A DNA stretch of 7,808 bases, taken from Candidatus Woesearchaeota archaeon. GTDB lineage: Archaea > Nanobdellota > Nanobdellia > Woesearchaeales > 21-14-0-10-32-9. A model generated the notes under the pieces. It had not been told where the DNA came from and did not search any database. It saw only the letters and a list, made by a program, of their open reading frames with translations. Numbering within the stretch: the first letter of the stretch is position 1; each line of letters begins with the position of its first letter. This document shows, in pieces, positions 1 to 4,726 of this stretch. The position numbers and the translations under genes were made by a program. Where the stretch lies: assembly GCA_007117145.1 (NCBI GenBank), contig SKHC01000049.1, positions 1-7,808 on the forward strand, in the 5' to 3' direction.

Positions 1-2
1 AG

Positions 3-68
3 TTAGATGAAGGAAAATACGTCGTTGACATAATTGAGAGTTTCAAAAACTTCTCAAAAAAAGAATAA
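3..68 (+). CDS. C-terminal end of an unidentified protein (partial)
   Basis: An open frame enters from the left edge and ends at TAA 66-68, giving 21 residues that start LDEGKYVVDIIESF and end in a lysine-rich tail. The gene lies on the same strand as trm1, with only 11 bases between its stop and the trm1 ATG. No TATA-like box is visible in that gap or at the expected distance inside this frame, so the two are probably co-transcribed. The fragment is too short to assign a family, and I do not recognise it. Confidence 0.55.
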   Translation, partial: LDEGKYVVDIIESFKNFSKKE

Positions 69-79
69 TTCTAAAAAAA

Positions 80-1072
80 ATGAACCAAGTAAAAGAAGGC
101 AAAGCAATAATAGAAGTAGAACCGAAAGAAATTGTAGATAAAAAGATGCCAATATTTTACAACCCTCATATGAAGCTTAACAGAGACTTAACCATCTACG
201 TTTTGAAACACTTGGCAAAAGATGATTGGAAGATTGGATTGCCTCTTGCTGGAAGTGGAGTTAGAGGAATTAGAATACTAAAAGAAGTTTCAAAAAAACT
301 TGAGGTGACTGTTAATGATAAAAGAAGGGGATTTATTGATGATGTTTTGAAACTTTGCAAGCTAAACGATGTCGAGATGAACTCTTTTGAATTAGACGCA
401 AATTTATTTCTCTTACAAAACAAGTTTGACTACGTAGACGTTGACCCGTTTGGAAGTCCTAATCCATTTCTTGACTTAGCTGTTAGAAGTGTTAGAAACA
501 AAGGAATACTTGCAATCACCGCAACAGATACGAGCAGTCTTAGTGGAACTTACCCAAAAGCTTGCATTAGAAAGTACTGGGCAAAACCAAAAAAAGACGA
601 GAAAATGCATGAGACGGGCATTAGAATACTAATAAGGAAAACCCAGTTAATAGGAGCACAACACTCAATAGCTTTAACCCCTATGTATAGTATTAGTCAA
701 ATACACTACGTAAAAGTATTTTTCCGAGTTGAAAAGAGCAAGTTAAAAGCTGATGAGATACTAAAACAACACGAAATAATAGATGAAGCCGGACCTTTAT
801 GGACGGGGAAATTGTATGATTTCGAACTGGCAAAGAAAATAGCTCTGGAAAGCGATGAGAGAATACTTCAACTTATAGCTGTGGAAGCAAAAGATGAGAA
901 AAAAATTCATGACGTACACAAGTTATCCAAAAAATACAAAGTTAAACAAATCCCTAAGTTCGAAAAAATCCTTAAACTTACCAAAGGAACTAGAACTCAT
1001 TTTAGCGAGAAATGTATTCGAACTAATAAAACAGAAAAAGAATTAATAAAAATTATCCAACAGCTCTCCTAA
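80..1072 (+). CDS. trm1: tRNA (guanine(26)-N2)-dimethyltransferase Trm1
   Basis: Trm1 uses S-adenosylmethionine to methylate N2 of G26, between the D and anticodon stems of tRNA. Family marks seen: the N-terminal block IFYNPHMKLNRDLT (residues 25-38), the SAM-binding loop LAGSGVRGIR (56-65), the catalytic motif DVDPFGSP (120-127), the following TATD (147-150), and the C-terminal AGPLWTGKLYD block (237-247). At 330 aa it is shorter than the usual archaeal enzyme of about 370-380 aa. The missing part appears to be the four-cysteine zinc module that normally precedes the AGPLW block: the only cysteines are C93, C162 and C312, with no CxxC pair. ATG 80 is chosen because it lies just upstream of the conserved block and 11 bases after the previous stop; no Shine-Dalgarno is evident. 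The 3' end overlaps the convergent aEF-1beta gene by 20 bases. The family call is firm. Confidence 0.95.
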   Translation: MNQVKEGKAIIEVEPKEIVDKKMPIFYNPHMKLNRDLTIYVLKHLAKDDWKIGLPLAGSGVRGIRILKEVSKKLEVTVNDKRRGFIDDVLKLCKLNDVEMNSFELDANLFLLQNKFDYVDVDPFGSPNPFLDLAVRSVRNKGILAITATDTSSLSGTYPKACIRKYWAKPKKDEKMHETGIRILIRKTQLIGAQHSIALTPMYSISQIHYVKVFFRVEKSKLKADEILKQHEIIDEAGPLWTGKLYDFELAKKIALESDERILQLIAVEAKDEKKIHDVHKLSKKYKVKQIPKFEKILKLTKGTRTHFSEKCIRTNKTEKELIKIIQQLS

Positions 1073-1331
1073 CATCAACAGTTTCAGCACTGTTAACACC
1101 TGGGATTTTCTGTAATTCAGCTTCTAGCGCATCAGGACTACCAAGACTCTCATCCATAACAAATGTTAAGTTCACAGATTTTAAACCAAAAGCAACAGGT
1201 ATAACCTCGACTTTAACCTCTTTACTTGCAGAAAAACTTATTATTTTTTCCTCTGCTATGGTTTGAATCTTAGTCAAATCTTCCTCAGGAGAAGTTGGCA
1301 TTATCTTAATTGTAACAATTGCGTTTGCCAT
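1053..1331 (-). CDS. Archaeal translation elongation factor 1-beta (aEF-1beta)
   Basis: This 92-aa protein is the archaeal guanine-nucleotide exchange factor that reloads EF-1alpha with GTP during elongation. It matches the family in length, in its N-terminal strand MANAIVTIKIMPTSPE, in the central block VIPVAFGLKSVNLTFVM, and in the ending IPGVNSAETVDVRRAVG (the usual '...VDVRR..G' close). The frame stays open to an ATG at 1379, but that extension would lie inside the Zn-ribbon gene and adds 16 residues foreign to the family, so ATG 1331 is used. That ATG begins one base after the Zn-ribbon stop, so the genes are almost certainly co-transcribed and perhaps translationally coupled. Only a weak G-rich stretch precedes it as a possible ribosome site. 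Its stop lies inside the end of trm1 on the other strand. Confidence 0.95.
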   Translation of the reverse strand: MANAIVTIKIMPTSPEEDLTKIQTIAEEKIISFSASKEVKVEVIPVAFGLKSVNLTFVMDESLGSPDALEAELQKIPGVNSAETVDVRRAVG

Positions 1332-1332
1332 T

Positions 1333-1506
1333 TTAGTTAGGCCCCACAAAACCACATTTAGGACATGTATATTTTGCAACTATTTGTCTTGCTTTTTTAC
1401 TTCTCACGATTTCAAACTCTCCACATCCAGGACACATAAACGTGACTGAACCCGAATCGTTAGTTATTCGTTCATTAGTAGCTAAACATCTTTTTTGAAC
1501 TTCCAT
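1333..1506 (-). CDS. Small Zn-ribbon protein (DUF1610-like) upstream of aEF-1beta
   Basis: This 57-aa protein resembles the archaeal Zn-ribbon family (DUF1610-like, often called RNA-binding) whose gene commonly sits directly before the aEF-1beta gene, as here. Seen: C25-P-G-C28-G and C48-P-K-C51-G followed by FVGP, the characteristic C-terminal close. Familiar members have further cysteine pairs near the N-terminus and in the middle. Here the first is reduced to one cysteine (C7, with T10 where the partner would be), and the middle one reads RSKKAR, without cysteine. One complete zinc site therefore remains. The start at ATG 1506 is supported by a TATA-like box centred about 27 bases upstream, which predicts a leaderless or nearly leaderless mRNA. 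The exact molecular role is unknown; a translation-related job is inferred from the neighbour. Confidence 0.88.
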   Translation of the reverse strand: MEVQKRCLATNERITNDSGSVTFMCPGCGEFEIVRSKKARQIVAKYTCPKCGFVGPN

Positions 1507-1528
1507 GACTAAAAAAGAATCTTAAACT

Positions 1529-1538
1529 GTTTATAAAT
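1529..1538 (-). promoter_or_regulatory. TATA box for the Zn-ribbon/aEF-1beta operon
   Basis: On the minus strand this reads ATTTATAAAC, with TTTATAAA at 1530-1537. Its centre is about 27 bases before ATG 1506, the normal archaeal distance from TATA box to transcription start, so transcription should start at or next to the start codon. A run of six T on the minus strand (1511-1516) lies between the box and the ATG and could also help end the patatin transcript. Confidence 0.7.
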
Positions 1539-1554
1539 ATATCGCTGACTATGA

Positions 1555-2337
1555 TCATTTGAATGACTTTAATTCTTTCTTTGCTGTTTCATAACCATAA
1601 CTAATAATTTGTTTATAGTCTTCATCTTTTTGAATGAAGTTTAACATGTCGTGTTTTGACAAATCAAGCTTTAAATACTTGAAGTTTTCAGGAGCTAAAT
1701 TACTGCTGAAATACAACTTTTTAGTTCTGGTAGCTGCATTGTTTTGAGTTATGTAAAAGCTTTGCCTAAGTATTGCTATTATGCTTGGATTATCATCTAG
1801 CTTTAACAAAGAACTGCTAACATCCACTGCTAAAACTTTTTTTGACCTTGGCACGTATTGAAACGGAAGTGGATCTGTAAACCCCGCATCAACTAGTAAC
1901 ATGTCATCTCTTTTAACGGGTTTTACGACTCCAGGAATACTTATAGATGCTCTTATGGCTTCACATACTAATCCTTTATTTAACTTCACTTCTTTCCCAG
2001 TCTTTAAGTCAACAGCGTTCACTATCAACGGAATTTTGAGTTCGTCAAAATCTAAGTTTAAGTGCTTTTCTAAAAACGCGTTAATTTTCTTGCCATGCAT
2101 AATTGACTCTTTAAAATTGGAAAAATCTAACAGTTTTAAACTTCTACTGGTTAACAACAGCTCTTGGATTTCTCTACTGTCTAACCCTTTAGCTTTTAAA
2201 GCACCAATTAATGAACCTGCAGAGCTTCCAATAATTACTTCTGGTTTTAGATTGATTTCTTCTAAGTACCTTAAAACCCCTATGTGAGCTAAACCTTTTA
2301 CGCCTCCACTGCCAAGTATTAGTGAAAAATTCTTCAT
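1555..2337 (-). CDS. Patatin-like phospholipase (RssA/NTE-type)
   Basis: This 260-aa protein is a predicted acyl hydrolase with a Ser-Asp dyad, probably acting on lipid acyl esters. Patatin marks seen: the glycine-rich oxyanion segment GSGGVKGLAHIGVL (residues 9-22), the nucleophile elbow G37-S-S39-A-G41, the helix ending in SISIPGVVKP (131-140), and the catalytic aspartate in D150-A-G152. There is no signal peptide or membrane segment, so a cytosolic or membrane-surface enzyme is likely. The frame could start at 2451, but that would add 38 non-conserved residues across the promoter and into the rhomboid gene. ATG 2337 begins just before the first conserved strand and has a TATA element about 26 bases upstream. 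It is divergent from the rhomboid gene with a 52-bp gap. The physiological substrate is unknown. Confidence 0.93.
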   Translation of the reverse strand: MKNFSLILGSGGVKGLAHIGVLRYLEEINLKPEVIIGSSAGSLIGALKAKGLDSREIQELLLTSRSLKLLDFSNFKESIMHGKKINAFLEKHLNLDFDELKIPLIVNAVDLKTGKEVKLNKGLVCEAIRASISIPGVVKPVKRDDMLLVDAGFTDPLPFQYVPRSKKVLAVDVSSSLLKLDDNPSIIAILRQSFYITQNNAATRTKKLYFSSNLAPENFKYLKLDLSKHDMLNFIQKDEDYKQIISYGYETAKKELKSFK

Positions 2338-2357
2338 ATTAACGTAGAATACTAAAA

Positions 2358-2368
2358 AAATATAAATC
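2358..2368. promoter_or_regulatory. Central TATA element between divergent patatin and rhomboid genes
   Basis: The 52-bp gap (2338-2389) holds one clear TATA-like sequence: AAATATAAATC on + and GATTTATATTT on -. Its centre lies about 26-27 bases from both start codons (2337 and 2390), the spacing expected for a leaderless start in each direction. No second TATA box is visible, so the element may serve both genes. Confidence 0.65.
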
Positions 2369-2389
2369 TTTGTAATTAACCTATTTGTT

Positions 2390-3013
2390 ATGAGAAGCGT
2401 TGTATTCCCAATTATTGGACTAAACATCTTAGTATTTTTAATACAAATCACTTTTGAGCCGTTTAATGCCTTGTTTATTTTAGACCAGTCAAGAGTGTTA
2501 TTTGAACCTTACAGAATACTTACGAGTATGTTCATGCACGGTAGTGCAAGCCACATAGCTTTTAACATGTTTGGTCTTTTAATATTTGGACCTATACTTG
2601 AACAGTTAATTGGACCTAGAAGGTTTTTGTATTTATACTTAGCAAGCGGTGTGTTTGCTGGAATTGTTGCTAGCATGTTGTATCCTATGGCTCTTGGAGC
2701 TAGTGGAGCAATATTTGGAATGCTTGGAACACTCATATTTTTACTTCCAAATTTAAAGATACTTTTGTTTTTCATAATACCTATGCCGCTTTGGATGGCA
2801 GGAATACTTTGGGTTGGACTTGACATATTCGGGCTTTTCTCTGAAGGAAACGTTGCAAACGCAGCTCACCTAGCTGGAATCGCACTTGGATTTAGCTATG
2901 GGTACTACTTGAAAAAACCAAGGCTAGTTCAAAAAAGAAGGCCAAGAAAACCATCGAGCATTGCGATGACTGATGACGAAATAAAAATGTATATTAGAGG
3001 AGATAAGTTCTAA
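2390..3013 (+). CDS. Rhomboid-family intramembrane serine protease
   Basis: A 207-aa polytopic membrane protease that cleaves transmembrane substrates within the bilayer. Rhomboid signatures: H50-GSAS-H55-IAF-N59 (the histidine/asparagine segment that supports the oxyanion hole), the nucleophile S105 in GASGAIFG (103-110), and the catalytic H160 in NAAHLAGIALGF (157-168). Hydrophobic stretches around 5-22, 55-73, 79-98, 103-120, 124-145 and 158-174 fit the minimal six-helix core. The tail (175-207) is strongly basic (KKPRLVQKRRPRKP), as expected on the cytosolic side. The start at ATG 2390 is supported by the TATA element about 27 bases upstream. Its stop overlaps the convergent PepSY-like gene by four bases (3010-3013). 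The substrate is unknown. All key residues are present, so it should be active. Confidence 0.95.
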   Translation: MRSVVFPIIGLNILVFLIQITFEPFNALFILDQSRVLFEPYRILTSMFMHGSASHIAFNMFGLLIFGPILEQLIGPRRFLYLYLASGVFAGIVASMLYPMALGASGAIFGMLGTLIFLLPNLKILLFFIIPMPLWMAGILWVGLDIFGLFSEGNVANAAHLAGIALGFSYGYYLKKPRLVQKRRPRKPSSIAMTDDEIKMYIRGDKF

Positions 3014-3501
3014 GCTTGTTTTAAACCTAGATCAAACACCGAGTAAGAATTAAAGAATTCTACTACTCCTGAACTCGCATTAATTTTTATGTTGACTAAG
3101 TCAAAGCTTTGAGTCATAAACGTAAGGTTCCAGATAGCATTAGGGTCTGCTTGAAGTATGATTATTTTCTTAGTTATTAACTTAATATTTTTCTCATCTA
3201 ACTTTTCTTGAGCTATTATTAATGCAGAATCTAAACTTATTTTTACATCGTTCAAATCTAAGGGTTTTAAACTATCTTCATCTTTTTTTAACACTTCGTC
3301 TTCTTGTCTTTCATTGAACGGAGCTGACTCAAAAACAGTTATTTTACTTGTAGCTTTGTTGTAGAATCCAAATTCCCAAGAGCTAGGTTTATCTTTTTGC
3401 TCAATTAAACAAGCATGACTTAAAAAATGAGTATCATCTTGTAATAATTTTTTTACTTTTTCACTTGTCTTTATTGATTGTAATGCTTCTGTTATGTTCA
3501 T
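3010..3501 (-). CDS. PepSY-like protein of unknown function
   Basis: This 163-aa protein has no signal peptide or membrane segment. Two repeated-looking alpha/beta units can be seen: a helix followed by SWEFGFYNKATSKITVFES (residues 41-59), and a helix (88-103) followed by IIILQADPNAIWNLTF and VNIKINASSGVVEF (113-149). The 'W..tf....vniki.a.sG.v' pattern resembles the PepSY fold, but the similarity is weak and the function is not known. The start at ATG 3501 is fixed by a TTTAAATA box centred about 27 bases upstream. The gene diverges from Gins51 with a 76-bp gap and converges on the rhomboid gene with overlapping stop codons (TAG on -, TAA on +). A soluble PepSY-like domain could bind or inhibit a partner protein; that is speculation. 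Confidence 0.8.
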   Translation of the reverse strand: MNITEALQSIKTSEKVKKLLQDDTHFLSHACLIEQKDKPSSWEFGFYNKATSKITVFESAPFNERQEDEVLKKDEDSLKPLDLNDVKISLDSALIIAQEKLDEKNIKLITKKIIILQADPNAIWNLTFMTQSFDLVNIKINASSGVVEFFNSYSVFDLGLKQA

Positions 3502-3523
3502 GTTTAATGCTAATGATGGTTGT

Positions 3524-3531
3524 TATTTAAA
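3524..3531 (-). promoter_or_regulatory. TATA box for the PepSY-like gene
   Basis: The minus strand reads TTTAAATA. Its centre is about 26-27 bases before ATG 3501, so the mRNA should be leaderless. It lies back to back with the Gins51 TATA box 15 bases away. Confidence 0.7.
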
Positions 3532-3545
3532 GCTTTTTGAAAATC

Positions 3546-3553
3546 TTTATATA
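3546..3553 (+). promoter_or_regulatory. TATA box for Gins51
   Basis: TTTATATA on + is a near-perfect archaeal TATA box. Its centre is about 28 bases before ATG 3578, which supports that ATG over the longer open frame from 3494 and predicts a leaderless transcript. Confidence 0.75.
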
Positions 3554-3577
3554 AACAAGAGCACTGCTAATTATTTG

Positions 3578-4183
3578 ATGGCTGAAGTACTTATTACTTA
3601 TGAAACTTTATTTGACTTACTTAGACGAGAGAGGAGTCGAAATGAGCTTCAAGACCTTGAATCTACGTTCTTTGATGATGTTAAAAATTATTTGAAAGAA
3701 AAAGAAGAAATGCTAAACACAGACGATAAAAAGTATACGAGTCAAGCAGAAAAAGAAAAGATTCAAATTCAGATTAAAAACGCTCGGAAGATAATAAAAG
3801 AATTGTACGAGACTAGAGAAAAAAAGATTTTACACTTAGCCGCAAGCAAAGTTAAAACAGGAAGTGTTTTGATTAAAACCTCTAGTTTGTTTGGATATGA
3901 AAAAGATTTATATGATGACACAATTCAGATGCTTCAAAAATATAAGGGTTTAACTTTAAAAGACATTGTGCCTGCAGTTGTTGAAGAGCCAAAGGTTGAA
4001 ATTAAACCTGCGAAGGTAGATGTTGAAAGTGATGAACTTAAAATAAAACTAAGTACTAATCTTCCAAAATTCGTTGGTTTAGATCAAAAGATATACGGCC
4101 CTTTCAATAAAGGAGACGTGGTTGATTTGCCTAGCAACGTCGCAAATCTTTTGATAAACAAAGGCAGAGCAGAAACTGTTTAA
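3578..4183 (+). CDS. Archaeal GINS complex subunit Gins51 (Gins15)
   Basis: A 201-aa replication protein. GINS joins MCM helicase and GAN/Cdc45 in the archaeal CMG-like unwinding complex. The protein has the A-then-B domain order of the Gins51 class. The helical A domain (1-130) opens with YETLFDLLRRERSRNELQDL (residues 8-27), a family signature, and continues with charged helices. A linker follows (132-152, Glu/Lys/Pro/Val-rich). The small beta-rich B domain (154-200) contains PKFVGLDQKIYGPFNKGDVV (163-182) and DLPSNVANLLINKGRAETV (183-201), very close to the archaeal consensus. The frame stays open upstream to 3494, but those 28 residues overlap the divergent gene and its promoter. ATG 3578 has a TATA box at the right distance. 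The stop shares TTAA with the convergent 24-codon gene. Confidence 0.93.
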   Translation: MAEVLITYETLFDLLRRERSRNELQDLESTFFDDVKNYLKEKEEMLNTDDKKYTSQAEKEKIQIQIKNARKIIKELYETREKKILHLAASKVKTGSVLIKTSSLFGYEKDLYDDTIQMLQKYKGLTLKDIVPAVVEEPKVEIKPAKVDVESDELKIKLSTNLPKFVGLDQKIYGPFNKGDVVDLPSNVANLLINKGRAETV

Positions 4184-4254
4184 TCCTCATCCTCATCAAA
4201 GAAACTGTCTAATTTTTGGCTTTTAATTTTTGCTTTGTAACTAATATTTGCCAT
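4180..4254 (-). CDS. 24-aa microprotein with a PCNA-binding-like C-terminus
   Basis: A 24-codon frame begins MANISYKAKIK and ends SQKLDSFFDEDED. It is called a gene for two reasons. A palindromic TATA box lies about 27 bases before its ATG, the same spacing as most other promoters here. Its TAA also overlaps the Gins51 stop by four bases, the same tail-to-tail packing as the rhomboid/PepSY-like pair. No other start codon exists upstream in frame before a stop at 4279-4281. Residues 12-19 (S-Q-K-L-D-S-F-F) resemble a PIP box (Q-x-x-L-x-x-F-F): leucine and the two phenylalanines are correctly spaced, but glutamine is one position late. A basic start and acidic tail flank the motif. I know of no family for it. 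A PCNA-related role next to a replisome gene is inference. Confidence 0.5.
   Translation of the reverse strand: MANISYKAKIKSQKLDSFFDEDED
4213..4231 (+). terminator. Probable T-rich terminator of Gins51
   Basis: Starting 30 bases after the Gins51 stop, the + strand carries three T runs (4213-4217, 4221-4224, 4227-4231) without an obvious hairpin. This is the usual look of an archaeal terminator. The tract lies antisense to the 24-codon gene, so its lysine codons (AAA) are an alternative reason for the T runs. Confidence 0.35.
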
Positions 4255-4276
4255 GTATTCTTTCCTGAATTTAGTT

Positions 4277-4286
4277 CTTTATAAAG
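4277..4286 (-). promoter_or_regulatory. Palindromic TATA box for the 24-codon gene
   Basis: CTTTATAAAG is a perfect 10-bp palindrome centred 27-28 bases before ATG 4254. It lies in the 76-bp gap downstream of the cluster's last gene, so the small gene can be transcribed on its own. On the + strand no start codon is found at the matching distance, so minus is the likely direction. Confidence 0.6.
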
Positions 4287-4330
4287 TAATCTAATGTTTA
4301 ATATAGCAATTTGAATATATACACGTAATA

Positions 4331-4726
4331 CTACTTATTGGACTGCTCAGATAGTATCCCATGAATTATGTATGCCCCGACTGTTTTAGCTACGTTTTTA
4401 ACGGCTGCATGATTCGTATTCCTTGTCAAATAATCCATGACTGCCCCACCTATGTTTAAGTAATCCTCGTTTAAACCATCTGAAGCACTTTGCGAAGGCC
4501 GACTTTGAGGTTTTGAAGTCCGAGGAGAAGTATATGAAGGTGTTGGAGGAGTGTAGCTCGTACTAGGGGGTACTGTTGTAGTTTGAGCAGTACTTTTTGG
4601 CTTTGAAGCACTGCTTGCAGCTACCTGATCCTCCAACGTTCTTTGCTTTGGTTTTTGAATTATTGGCTGAGGATTTGGTTTTGGCTCAATTCCTTTATAT
4701 ATATCAAAAGCTCTCTCATACTCCAT
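4331..4726 (-). CDS. Small Pro/Ser/Thr-rich linker protein, third gene of the MoxR-VWA cluster
   Basis: This 131-aa protein is not recognised. It has three parts: a short N-terminal segment MEYERAFDIYKGIEP (1-15); a long low-complexity stretch (16-84) rich in Pro, Ser, Thr and Gln, surely disordered, with SYTPPTPSYTSPR-like repetition; and a probably helical C-terminus (85-126) with NEDYLNIGGAVMDYL and AAVKNVAKTVGAYIIHGILS. There is no signal peptide. Its ATG overlaps the end of the peptidase-VWA gene by 11 bases and follows a clear Shine-Dalgarno (GAGGTGA), so it is translated as an internal operon gene. The two short ordered ends joined by a flexible linker suggest an adaptor, substrate or tether for the AAA/VWA pair. 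That role is inferred from gene order only. Confidence 0.8.
   Translation of the reverse strand: MEYERAFDIYKGIEPKPNPQPIIQKPKQRTLEDQVAASSASKPKSTAQTTTVPPSTSYTPPTPSYTSPRTSKPQSRPSQSASDGLNEDYLNIGGAVMDYLTRNTNHAAVKNVAKTVGAYIIHGILSEQSNK

Noticed and set aside
196..423. 75-codon open frame on the minus strand inside trm1
   Set aside because: It lies fully antisense to well-conserved trm1 motifs, has no promoter, and its composition is that of a mirror of a real frame.
1332..1379. 16-residue N-terminal extension of aEF-1beta
   Set aside because: It lies within the Zn-ribbon coding region in another frame and is not part of the family's N-terminus.
1901..2287. 128-codon open frame on + inside the patatin gene
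   Set aside because: It is antisense to the patatin active-site region, has no TATA box or ribosome site, and shows no recognisable family.
2509..2826. 105-codon open frame on the minus strand inside the rhomboid gene
   Set aside because: It mirrors the hydrophobic rhomboid helices; the rhomboid catalytic residues on + decide the coding strand.
3494..3577. 28-residue N-terminal extension of Gins51
   Set aside because: It would cover the TATA box and overlap the divergent gene; Gins51 homology starts at MAEVLITYETL.
4310..4325. TATA-like ATATATA tract just downstream of the third cluster gene
   Set aside because: No start codon or RNA gene lies about 27 bases away on either strand; it is probably AT-rich background.
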